Positions 1 through 5,798 of a stretch of 6,094 nucleotides of DNA are shown here, piece after piece. This DNA is from Spirochaetales bacterium (GTDB lineage: Bacteria > Spirochaetota > Spirochaetia > DTKZ01). The notes beneath the pieces are model-generated. The model had not been told where the DNA came from. It ran no database searches and saw only the letters and a program-made list of their open reading frames with translations. The stretch is taken from the NCBI GenBank assembly GCA_031266855.1, contig JAISAF010000342.1, forward strand, positions 1 through 6,094, written 5' to 3'. Within the stretch, counting starts at the first letter, position 1. Each line of letters opens with the position of its first letter. The translations under genes were made by a program, and so were the position numbers.

Positions 1-54
<54 letters not shown>

Positions 55-93
55 GGCGCGAATTTTATCTCTACTGTCGTTATACCGCGGCAT
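55..93 (-). CDS. Possible 5' end of a leftward gene, truncated
   Basis: On the minus strand an ATG at 93-91 is preceded by GGAG (106-103) with 9 bases between, a good Shine-Dalgarno arrangement. The frame stays open as MPRYNDSRDKIRA until it runs into the poly-G of the other strand, where further translation (all Gly) means nothing. A candidate promoter and operator-like dyads lie upstream. Only 13 residues are visible, so no function can be given. It could be a chance start, but start, ribosome binding site and promoter all agree. Confidence 0.38.
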
Positions 94-124
94 TTTTCAC
101 CACTCCAGTCAGCCCAAAAGAATA

Positions 125-141
125 ATTTCACTATGTGAAAT
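125..141. promoter_or_regulatory. Operator-like dyad 1
   Basis: Perfect 7-bp inverted repeat, arms ATTTCAC and GTGAAAT around TAT. It lies between the candidate leftward promoter and the ATG at 93, where a repressor could block transcription. The regulator is not identified. A similar dyad lies at 224-239. Confidence 0.4.
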
Positions 142-169
142 AATGTTCCTTATATTTTCCAGTTTGTAG

Positions 170-196
170 ATTACACTATGTTACAGATATTGTCAA
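170..196 (-). promoter_or_regulatory. Candidate leftward sigma70-type promoter
   Basis: On the minus strand a perfect TTGACA (196-191) is followed after 15 bases by TGTAAT (175-170), one mismatch from consensus. A 17-base spacing would give the poorer TAATCT (173-168). It points at the partial gene starting at 93 and lies between two similar dyads. The short spacer lowers confidence. Confidence 0.4.
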
Positions 197-223
197 CAAA
201 AAAACTAATTTTTTTTTGCGATT

Positions 224-239
224 TTTTCACTTATGAAAA
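224..239. promoter_or_regulatory. Operator-like dyad 2
   Basis: Inverted repeat with arms TTTTCA and TGAAAA around CTTA. It shares the TTTCAC half with dyad 1 and lies upstream of the -35 box of the leftward promoter. Two related sites on either side of one promoter are compatible with a dimeric regulator, although AT-rich DNA produces such dyads by chance. Confidence 0.28.
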
Positions 240-384
240 TTTATTTTGGTCAGCAGTTTTTTAATTTTTTTTAGATATAGTAAAAACAACGTGAATAACA
301 ATTAATATAAGCGCAGAATAAAATCTGTATATGTTCCGCAAAAGAGTTATGCGCAATTATGTTGCAAAAAAACAGCGCGCGTCG

Positions 385-411
385 TTGACAGTTCTCCGGT
401 TCGGTGATACT
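385..411 (+). promoter_or_regulatory. Weak rightward promoter candidate
   Basis: A perfect TTGACA (385-390) is followed after 15 bases by GATACT (406-411), which matches TATAAT at four of six positions. If used, it would transcribe repeat copy A and then the permease gene, giving a leader of about 360 bases full of hairpins. The short spacing and poor -10 make this tentative. Confidence 0.25.
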
Positions 412-420
412 TTCAAATAA

Positions 421-685
421 CGCGAAATTGCCGGAGGCAATTTCGCGGGTACGCGTTTACGGTGTGTGTTAGCCGCTCGCTGCGCGGCGCAAGGGGGACT
501 GGTCGCAAAATTGCGTACGCAATGTTGCTGCTCGCCCATGCGTCCTGGCTGGTCGCTAATTTGCAGAATGCAAATTCGCCCGCTGCGCGGCGCAAGGGAT
601 TGTAGCGGAAAGCCCACAGGAAGCGCATTGGCGCTTCCGAGGACTTGAAGCGGAAAGCCCGGTTTTTGGCGCGGAGCGCCAAAAA
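421..685 (+). repeat. Palindrome-rich modular repeat, copy A
   Basis: Five stem-loops lie in this block. The arms are 421-432/436-447 (12 bp, loop GGA), a 14-base perfect palindrome at 510-523, 558-565/569-576 (8 bp, loop GAA), 619-626/631-638 (8 bp) and 663-672/676-685 (10 bp, loop GGA). Between them lie fixed blocks shared with copies B, C and D: GGTCGC, CGCTGCGCGGCGCAAGGG, and AGCGGAAAGCCC twice (604-615 and 649-660). The slots match those of the other copies but the stems differ. It occupies the space upstream of the permease gene. Open frames on either strand here are side effects of the repeat and not genes. Confidence 0.85.
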
Positions 686-781
686 TGCGCTCAAAACATA
701 CGGGGGAAAATTCCTATATAAACGGAAAAAGGCTGGAAATTCCCGTTGATATTGTACGCCGTTTGCGGGTATCGTATATGT

Positions 782-1723
782 ATGGCGAATTTTTTTGCGG
801 GCGTTCAGGGCGTTCTGACGATTCTTCTGATGATTTCGGGCGGGTGGATTCTGGGGCGGAAAAACTGGTTTCCTGGCGACACCATTACGGTTATGTCGCG
901 TCTGGTGCTCCAGATTTCGATTCCGGCGATGATGCTGTCCTCTGTCATATCGACATTTACGCGGGAGGATATTATCAGGATGGGGCCTGCCCTGCTTTTG
1001 CCGCTTATTTCCATTTCCTTTCTTTACTGCCTGGGCGCTGCCCTTGCGAGAGTCCTCCGTGTGCCCGCTGGGCGCAGAGGGGTTTTCCGCGCGAATATCG
1101 CTTTTTCCAATACGGTTTTTGTCGGCGTTCCTGTCAATGTCGCGCTTTTCGGCGAGCAGGCCGCGCCCTATGTGACTCTGTATTATCTTGTGAATACAGT
1201 CCTGTTCTGGACTTTTGGGGTGTACTTCATCCGCCGGGACAATGAGGCTCAGCGGGTTCCCGTTTTTTCCTTGAAGAGTCTACAGCAGATTTTTAGTCCT
1301 TCGATAATTTGTTTTGGCATTGCGCTTTTCCTTGTGCTGTATGAGATCAATCTGCCTGTTTTTATTTTAGGCAGCCTGAAATACATAGCCGCGCTGACGA
1401 CTCCGCTCGCGATGCTTGTTATCGGGGTGGGGCTTGATCTTTCCGCCCTGCGCCGTGTAAACCGCCAAATTGTTACTGTGCTTTTCGCGCGTTTTATTCT
1501 GGCCCCTGCGCTGATATTTTTCCTTTTAACGACAATGGAGCTTCCCTCTTTAATGAAAAAGGTCTTTCTTGTTACCGCGGGGATGCCGGTGATGACTCAG
1601 ATTACCCTTATCGCGAAAGCCTACGGCGCCGACCATGAAAACGCGGGAATCACCGCGACGGTGACGACGGCGGTAAGCCTTGTCGCGATTCCGGTATATA
1701 TGATTCTTTTCGGGGACCTGTAA
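782..1723 (+). CDS. AEC-family (auxin efflux carrier type) permease
   Basis: A 313-residue integral membrane protein, about the usual length for AEC transporters, which carry organic anions or other small metabolites across the inner membrane. Roughly ten hydrophobic segments can be seen, near residues 8-24, 37-55, 67-88, 102-121, 127-145, 169-188, 200-219, 228-248, 258-278 and 290-311. Family-like motifs include FSNTVFVGVPV (108-118), TTPLAMLVIGVGL (206-218) and MPVMTQITLIAKAYGAD (268-284). I chose ATG 782 because it sits just before the first membrane segment. An in-frame TTG at 746 would add 12 residues, and neither start has a strong ribosome binding site. The stop codon overlaps the ATG of the aminomutase gene (TAATG), so the two are probably translationally coupled. 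The substrate cannot be read from sequence; a lysine-derived or other amino or organic acid is a guess from the neighbour. Confidence 0.9.
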   Translation: MANFFAGVQGVLTILLMISGGWILGRKNWFPGDTITVMSRLVLQISIPAMMLSSVISTFTREDIIRMGPALLLPLISISFLYCLGAALARVLRVPAGRRGVFRANIAFSNTVFVGVPVNVALFGEQAAPYVTLYYLVNTVLFWTFGVYFIRRDNEAQRVPVFSLKSLQQIFSPSIICFGIALFLVLYEINLPVFILGSLKYIAALTTPLAMLVIGVGLDLSALRRVNRQIVTVLFARFILAPALIFFLLTTMELPSLMKKVFLVTAGMPVMTQITLIAKAYGADHENAGITATVTTAVSLVAIPVYMILFGDL

Positions 1724-2901
1724 TGCGCTGGAAGATGGAATTGCGGAAAAGGATAAAAAGCGCCGCCGGACTGGAAAATTTTTTCCCTTTATACGAAGAG
1801 GAAAAACTCTGGTTTCAGAAAACCGGCGGCGCCGTTTCAAATAGCATCGTTTCGAATAACGCCGTTTCAAACGCCTCCTCAAACAATGTCGCCTCAAATA
1901 ACGCCCCCTCAAATGCCGCTGTCTCAAAAAACGAAACCTCTTCGCGGGAGGCGCCGCCTTTCGCTTTCCAGGTTACGCCCTATTTTCTTTCCCTCGCGGG
2001 AAAGAAAATAGATGATCCCATACGGCGGCAGTGCGTTCCCCTTGAGCGCGAACTTCACTGCCGGCGCGGGGAAACCGCCGATCCACTTGACGACCAGGCC
2101 CGCATGAAAGCCCCGCGGCTCGTTCACCGCTACCGCGACCGGGCCCTTCTTCTGGTAACGGACGAGTGCGCCGTAAACTGCCGCTACTGTTTCCGCCGCT
2201 ACTACTCAGGCGGCGGCAGGGGCCCCATCCGCGGAAATGAACTAAAGGCCGCGTGTTCCTACCTGAAAGCCCGCCGGGAAATCCGCGAACTTATCCTTTC
2301 CGGCGGGGATCCCCTTACCCTGGATGACAACAGGCTCTTCGAAATTATCGACATTCTGCGCGAAGCCCGCCCCGGCCTTATTCTGCGGCTTTCCACACGC
2401 ATACCCTCGGTACTGCCTTCCCGCGTTACGCGCTGCCTGGCCCGGGGTTTAGCCCTTCGCCAGCCTTTGTGGGGCGTCCTGCATATAAATCACGCACAGG
2501 AACTAAGCGCGGACTGCCGCGCGGCCATCCGCCGCCTTGTCTCAGCGGGCATTCCCCTGGTAAGCCAGACAGTCCTTCTTGCCGGTATTAACAGCGACGA
2601 AGCTGTTTTGGAAGAACTTTTCCGCAGCCTTATCGCCAGGGGAGTAAAACCCTACTATCTGTTTCAGGCTGACCTGGCGGAAGGAACAGGCGGTTTCCGC
2701 GTACCGATCCGCCGCGGCCAGCAAATCATGAAAGCCCTGCGAAGCCGCCTTTCGGCCCTGGCCCTGCCGGAGTATGCCGTAGACCTTCCCGTGGGTGGCG
2801 GCAAGGTTCCCCTTACTCCCTCCTATGAAACGGATGAGGACGCTGATTCGGTTTTTTTTGAAAACATTGAAGGAAAACGCGGCGCTTATCCAAAAATATA
2901 G
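1723..2901 (+). CDS. KamA/EpmB-like radical SAM lysine 2,3-aminomutase family protein
   Basis: A 392-residue cytoplasmic enzyme. The [4Fe-4S]/SAM motif is CAVNCRYC (C149, C153, C156; the CX3CX2C spacing of this family), followed by SGGDPL (near 193-198). Mapping onto Clostridium subterminale lysine 2,3-aminomutase gives R158 for R134, D317 for D293, D354 for D330 and K361 in GGGK for the PLP lysine K337. The 37-residue spacing between the two aspartates and the 7 residues from D354 to K361 are the same. All visible residues for PLP and lysine binding are therefore kept, which supports interconversion of L-lysine and beta-lysine. Whether it acts on free lysine or serves elongation factor P modification, as EpmB does, is open; no epmA or efp gene is in the window. 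Residues 37-74 form a Ser/Asn-rich linker encoded by a 15-bp minisatellite. ATG 1723 overlaps the permease stop codon. No zinc-binding C-terminal extension is seen. Confidence 0.93.
   Translation: MRWKMELRKRIKSAAGLENFFPLYEEEKLWFQKTGGAVSNSIVSNNAVSNASSNNVASNNAPSNAAVSKNETSSREAPPFAFQVTPYFLSLAGKKIDDPIRRQCVPLERELHCRRGETADPLDDQARMKAPRLVHRYRDRALLLVTDECAVNCRYCFRRYYSGGGRGPIRGNELKAACSYLKARREIRELILSGGDPLTLDDNRLFEIIDILREARPGLILRLSTRIPSVLPSRVTRCLARGLALRQPLWGVLHINHAQELSADCRAAIRRLVSAGIPLVSQTVLLAGINSDEAVLEELFRSLIARGVKPYYLFQADLAEGTGGFRVPIRRGQQIMKALRSRLSALALPEYAVDLPVGGGKVPLTPSYETDEDADSVFFENIEGKRGAYPKI
1831..1932 (+). repeat. In-frame 15-bp minisatellite in the aminomutase gene
   Basis: Seven degenerate units with consensus GCCGTYTCAAATAAC start at 1831, 1846, 1861, 1876 (a 12-bp unit), 1888, 1903 and 1918. 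They encode AVSNS, IVSNN, AVSNA, SSNN, VASNN, APSNA and AVSKN. The unit length keeps the reading frame, so copy number could change without inactivating the enzyme. The stretch lies between the N-terminal helix region and the radical SAM core and is probably disordered. Confidence 0.85.
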
Positions 2902-2941
2902 ATGTCCATAAACCTTCCATAAGCGCCGCTTTACAGGCGGC
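2879..2941 (+). promoter_or_regulatory. Overlapping inverted repeats at the end of the aminomutase gene
   Basis: A perfect 11-bp inverted repeat (2879-2889 with 2919-2929, arm GCGGCGCTTAT) encloses the stop codon. The distal arm can also pair its GCCGC (2925-2929) with GCGGC at 2937-2941, so the two hairpins exclude each other. Only TTT follows the first stem, so it is a poor intrinsic terminator. It may protect the mRNA end or be a weak attenuator before the Nudix gene. Confidence 0.4.
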
Positions 2942-2944
2942 ATC

Positions 2945-2974
2945 GAGGTAAAAGAGGTAAAAATGGATGCATAA
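2945..2974 (+). other. Tandem 9-bp repeat and three-codon mini-ORF
   Basis: GAGGTAAAA occurs twice without a gap (2945-2953 and 2954-2962). The second copy places GAGG 5 bases before an ATG whose frame is ATG GAT GCA TAA (2963-2974). This looks like a ribosome binding site driving a Met-Asp-Ala mini-ORF in the leader of the Nudix gene. It may equally be chance, as nothing else supports translation. Confidence 0.25.
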
Positions 2975-3073
2975 ACGAATGTAAAAATTGTAAAAATGAA
3001 TAAGAATTATGGATATAAAAATGACGGAACCTGCCGCCAGATCGCGGCGCATTCCACAGGACAGGAGAAAGAA

Positions 3074-3667
3074 ATGGATAAGAAAGACAAAGCATACCCC
3101 CATCTTGCGTGGACAGAAATTTCCCGCGAAAAGGTTTTTAAAACCCCGATTTTTGACGTGTACGCCGTGAAGCGCAAATCCGCCTCGGGCAAAACCGCGA
3201 CCTTTACCCTTCTGGAATGCGGTGCCTGGGTCAATATTGTTCCCCTCCTGAAAAACGAAACCGGGGAAGACTGCTTCCTTATGGTGCGCCAGTACCGCCA
3301 GGGCAGTCAGGCCCTTACCCTGGAGTTTCCCGGCGGCCTTGTTGACCACGGCGAAGACCCCGAAACAGCCGCCCTGCGGGAATTGCGGGAAGAAACCGGA
3401 TACGAGGCCGCCAATGTTTTCTTCGCGGGCCAGATAAACCCCAACCCCGCTTTTATGGCAAACCGCTGCCATACCTTTGTCGCCACAGGGCTTCGCAAAA
3501 CCTCGTCCCAGGATTTGGATGAAAACGAGCTCGTCGATTTTGAACTTGTCCCCACCGCCGCGATCGGGAAAAATATGGGCCAGGGAGTGTACGACCACGC
3601 GATTATGACGGTGGCGTATTTCTGGTATGAACGATGGAAAAAAACTTCCGGGAACCCCGCGAAATAA
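3074..3667 (+). CDS. Nudix hydrolase, ADP-ribose pyrophosphatase type
   Basis: A 197-residue soluble hydrolase. The complete Nudix box GX5EX7REUXEEXGU is at residues 88-110 (G88, E94, R102, E103, E106, E107, G109), preceded by EFPGG (84-88), a combination common in ADP-ribose/nucleoside diphosphate sugar pyrophosphatases. The glutamates bind the divalent metal. The N-terminal part (PIFDVYAVKR, then FTLLECGAWVNIVPLL) fits the ADPRase fold with its beta-rich N-terminal domain. ATG 3074 is chosen because AGGAG (3062-3066) lies 7 bases upstream; an in-frame ATG at 2996 would add 26 unlikely residues without a binding site. It lies 172 bases after the aminomutase gene on the same strand, so co-transcription is possible but not required. 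The exact substrate (ADP-ribose, GDP-mannose or another) cannot be settled from sequence. Confidence 0.93.
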   Translation: MDKKDKAYPHLAWTEISREKVFKTPIFDVYAVKRKSASGKTATFTLLECGAWVNIVPLLKNETGEDCFLMVRQYRQGSQALTLEFPGGLVDHGEDPETAALRELREETGYEAANVFFAGQINPNPAFMANRCHTFVATGLRKTSSQDLDENELVDFELVPTAAIGKNMGQGVYDHAIMTVAYFWYERWKKTSGNPAK

Positions 3668-3687
3668 GCGGACAGGACTTCGGGCGC

Positions 3688-3845
3688 GTTCCGTGGCCGC
3701 TTCAAGCGGCCACGGAACCGGGCTTTCCGCTCCAAGTCCTCGGAATTGCCCATGCAATTCCTGTGGGCTTTCCGCTACAATCCCTCTCGCGCGCACCAGC
3801 GGCAGCCGTACATTTGCGTATGCCCTGCATACGCAAATGTACGGC
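3688..3845 (-). repeat. Palindrome-rich modular repeat, copy B
   Basis: Same family as copy A but in the opposite orientation, starting 21 bases after the Nudix stop codon. Stem-loops are 3688-3700/3706-3718 (13 bp, extendable to 15), 3742-3749/3754-3761 (8 bp, loop CCAT) and 3805-3823/3827-3845 (a perfect 19-bp stem, loop CCT). Read on the minus strand, AGCGGAAAGCCC occurs at 3776-3765 and 3731-3720 in the same slots as in copy A, with the short stem between them changed from GGAAGCGC to GGAATTGC and its partner arm changed to match. The first hairpin could help end Nudix transcription, but no T-run follows. Confidence 0.85.
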
Positions 3846-3904
3846 ATAGCGTTTAACAGCAAAGTTATGCGGCATGACGGCTAAATATTAAAATAAGAGA
3901 ATTA

Positions 3905-3934
3905 TTGACAAATTTGTATAAAATAAATTATATT
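3905..3934 (+). promoter_or_regulatory. Promoter for the AT-rich orphan gene
   Basis: TTGACA (3905-3910), 18 bases, then TATATT (3929-3934), which matches TATAAT at five of six positions. Transcription would start near 3941, at or just past the first ATG (3939). Either the mRNA is nearly leaderless and starts at the ATG at 3951, or another promoter is used. Surrounding DNA is AT-rich, which lowers the weight of the -10 match. Confidence 0.45.
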
Positions 3935-3938
3935 GAAA

Positions 3939-4385
3939 ATGAGTGTTTATATGCTGGAAATAAAATATACATTATACGATGAAACAATTGACCAGGAAAT
4001 TGTGCTGGAGTGCGGTACGCATTTAATTGCACTGATTGAAGGAGATTTGAAAATTATTATTAATGATATATTATTTTTTGATGAACCGTATATGAATTTA
4101 TTGGAATTGTCTGTTCAATTATATAAATGGCTACACAAAGTGATAAAAAATGATTTCATGTATAATTCTATAAATAACGAAGAACCGGTTTTAAATTTTC
4201 ATCAAATCAATAATAAATATTGGGGAATAAATTCTATCTGGGAAAAATGTAATAGTTTTAATATAAGAAATAGTGAATTATACAAGTGTTTAAGAACATT
4301 TATTAAATCGCTTGATAAAGACTTGTTAATAAAATATGGTATAAAAACAATAGATATAATAAAGGCAAAAAAATATATTCCTTAA
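3939..4385 (+). CDS. Hypothetical protein, AT-rich orphan gene
   Basis: A protein of 148 residues, or 144 from the ATG at 3951; a TTG at 3933 is also in frame. No Shine-Dalgarno precedes any of these starts. I do not recognise it with certainty. The pattern (a short beta-rich start, then EGDLKIIINDILFFDEPY and MNLLELSVQLYKWLHK) recalls small uncharacterised domains annotated as DUFs, possibly DUF7878; this is from memory and weak. No signal peptide or membrane segment is visible. Its codons are strikingly AT-rich (ATA, TTA and AAT dominate) against the GC-rich codons of the aminomutase and Nudix genes, and it stands alone between repeat copies B and C. I infer recent horizontal acquisition, perhaps as a small defence, immunity or mobile cargo gene; the function is unknown. 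Confidence 0.7.
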   Translation: MSVYMLEIKYTLYDETIDQEIVLECGTHLIALIEGDLKIIINDILFFDEPYMNLLELSVQLYKWLHKVIKNDFMYNSINNEEPVLNFHQINNKYWGINSIWEKCNSFNIRNSELYKCLRTFIKSLDKDLLIKYGIKTIDIIKAKKYIP

Positions 4386-4431
4386 TTTTATTTTATATAA
4401 AATAATAGTAACTATTCAGCCATATAATATT

Positions 4432-4948
4432 AGACTTGCTCGATAACCTTCGGTTATCGAGCAAGTCTGGCGAATTTGCCGCAAAATGGCGGCAAATTAC
4501 GCGATTTTGCGAAGCAAAATCGCGCGCGGTTATGCGCAAGTCAATAATTGCCTTTGGCAATTATTGACTTGGTTTGCCGCTGGCACCCGGCAGCCGGTTG
4601 GTGATAAATACGTGCACAGCGCTACGCGCTACGCTTGGTGGCAAACCACGCAATTTTGTCCCAAAATTGCGACCGGTGGGTTGTATGTACATAATTGCTG
4701 CTGGCAATTATGTACATACGGAATTGCCACAGGCAATTCCAGGGCATGGCCCTGAGCTGCCGCTGGTGCGTGCACAAAGAATTGCAGCGGGAAGCCCGGT
4801 TTTTTGCCCGTGGATTCCACAGGCAAAAAAATGCGCCTGGAGATAGTCGCTTTCCGAGAAGAAGTTTATTGTAGTGGGCGCTTACGTACCCCGGACTGTA
4901 CCCAAATTCTGATAGTGAAGCGAAAGTATAAAGATATTGAACAGGCAC
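4432..4948 (+). repeat. Palindrome-rich modular repeat, copy C (largest)
   Basis: Nine stem-loops: 4432-4448/4452-4468 (17 bp), 4473-4482/4489-4498 (10 bp), 4500-4510/4514-4524 (11 bp), 4537-4552/4556-4571 (16 bp), 4649-4658/4662-4671 (10 bp), 4683-4698/4704-4719 (16 bp), 4720-4728/4732-4740 (9 bp), 4741-4745/4749-4753 (5 bp) and 4800-4808/4822-4830 with an inner 4-bp stem. The fixed blocks TGCCGCTGGTGCG and AGCGGGAAGCCC (4786-4797, one mismatch to the 12-mer) tie it to the other copies. GGTTTGCC (4571-4578) and GGCAAACC (4640-4647) could pair over a longer range. It ends in a 52-bp segment (4901-4952, running into the IS boundary) shared with copy D that includes an IS-like end. The first hairpin lies 47 bases after the orphan gene, but no T-run follows it. 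Confidence 0.8.
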
Positions 4949-4951
4949 TAA

Positions 4952-5795
4952 GAACCTGTTCAAAATCTCCTTATAAGAACGGCGATGACCGCCAGGATGA
5001 CCATCTGGAGGAAATTGTGAAGGTTGCGTTCCCAGTTCTTCCAGAGTCGGCGAGCCTGATCCAGTCATCCCAAACTGCTTTCCACTACCCACCGTTTGGG
5101 CAGTACCGCAAATCCATGCTGTTCAGTGCGCTTTACCACTTCCGCCCCGCATATATCCCTTACCGCCTGTGCGAATGGCTCTCCTGAATAGCTTCCGTCA
5201 GCAATAAACTTCCTTACTTCCGATAGATTTATCAGATTTTGCCTCATCATCTCCGCCGCCCCTGCCGGTCGGTAACGTTTGCGGTGGTAATTCCCGGCGC
5301 ATGAGGCAGGCCCGTCGTGTCCACAACGATATGGCGTTTGATTCCTGACACTTTTTTGCCCGCATCATACCCTTTTTCCCCCGCCGTATCAGCATTTTGC
5401 ACACTTTGCGCGTCAATAATACCGCAGGCTGTCTTATCCGGGCGCATATCACCATTTCTCACCAGTATAACCAATTTTTTTTAAGACTTCCCCGGGTAAG
5501 GTACTGCCCTGTGCGCGTTCCCGTGCCCACACGTCATAATAATACCGCACACTGCCCCATTTCGGAAAATCCGCTGGCAGCATGTGCCACTGGCAGCCGC
5601 TTTTTATCAGATACAGTATGGCGCAGAAAATATCATACAGATCTTTTTCCCGCGGCCTGGTACATTTTTTCGCGCTTTCCAAAGCCGGGCGGATAATCTC
5701 AAACTCTTCGCGCGTTATATCACCTGGATAGCTGTGCATTCTTTTCCCCCCTCTGGTGAAGATTATGGCACAGCGGATAGATTTTGAACAGACTC
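4952..5795 (-). mobile_element. IS5-type insertion sequence, decayed
   Basis: An 844-bp element bounded by 17-bp terminal inverted repeats that match at 15 positions: GAACCTGTTCAAAATCT (4952-4968) and, read on the minus strand, GAGTCTGTTCAAAATCT (5795-5779). It encodes one transposase on the minus strand. Size, end sequence and transposase fit the IS1031/IS427-like groups of the IS5 family. It is flanked by TAA (4949-4951) and TTA (5796-5798), compatible with a TNA-type target but not an exact duplication. Both flanks are themselves ends of related elements. Confidence 0.85.
4960..5739 (-). pseudogene. IS5-family DDE transposase, disrupted
   Basis: The start ATG at 5739 follows a GGGG-rich ribosome binding site. 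The N-terminal part (MHSYPGDITREEFEIIRPAL..., with GCQWHMLPADFPKWGSVRYY) is the DUF4096-type region of IS5 transposases. Three lesions follow. At an A8 run (5482-5475) the frame must change by loss of one A to continue into GIIDAQSV and HIVVDTTG. At a G4 run (5262-5259) it must change again to reach MMRQNLINLSEV and IADGSYSGEPFA. A TGA (5067-5065) replaces the expected Trp after VVESSLG. Beyond it the same frame continues with LDQARRLWKNWERNL to a TGA at 4962-4960. Joined, it would be about 259 residues, full length for the family. The putative DDE residues are the D of GIID, the D of IADGSY and the E of WVVE; the usual R after that E is S here. No active transposase is expected. Confidence 0.88.
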
Positions 5796-5798
5796 TTA

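Larger units (their letters stand above)
94..420. other. AT-rich intergenic region
   Basis: This stretch is very AT-rich, with A and T runs around 198-260, and no convincing open frame on either strand. It holds the candidate leftward promoter (170-196), two similar dyads (125-141 and 224-239) and a weak rightward promoter candidate (385-411), each listed separately. I see no RNA gene. Confidence 0.6.

Noticed and set aside
357..694. Small frames over repeat copy A, and similar ones over copies B, C and D
   Set aside because: Their translations share the same words because the DNA repeat is shared, they cross stem-loops, and they lack ribosome binding sites. They are likely sources of false hypothetical proteins.
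685..1245. Open frame of 186 codons on the plus strand
   Set aside because: It overlaps the permease gene in another frame. Its translation is rich in Cys, Ser and Gly with no family pattern, while the permease frame gives clear membrane segments and AEC motifs.
1550..1927. Arg-rich minus-strand frame
   Set aside because: It is the antisense of the permease end and of the minisatellite; the repeated arginine pattern mirrors the 15-bp units.
2988..3019. Promoter for the Nudix gene (TTGTAA and TATAAA)
   Set aside because: The spacing is 20 bases and the -35 match is poor in an AT-rich stretch, so I could not support it.
3688..3718. Intrinsic terminator after the Nudix gene
   Set aside because: A strong stem but no T-run on the plus side, and its position matches a repeat slot seen in copies A and D.
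2813..3862. Open frame of 349 codons on the minus strand
   Set aside because: It lies opposite the Nudix gene and runs through repeat copy B and the end of the aminomutase gene. It is a GC-driven shadow with no recognisable domain, while the opposite strand encodes a complete Nudix box.
4432..4468. Intrinsic terminator after the orphan gene
   Set aside because: The 17-bp stem is strong, but it is followed by TGGCGAATTTGCC and not a T-run. It fits better as the first hairpin of repeat copy C.
4432..4830. CRISPR array
   Set aside because: There is no regular repeat of constant length with unique non-palindromic spacers. The variable parts are palindromes and the spacing is irregular, and no cas gene is present.
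5065..5067. TGA read as Trp or selenocysteine in the transposase
   Set aside because: The expected residue is Trp, but the gene has two further frameshifts, and the other genes use TGG for Trp. Simple decay explains it.
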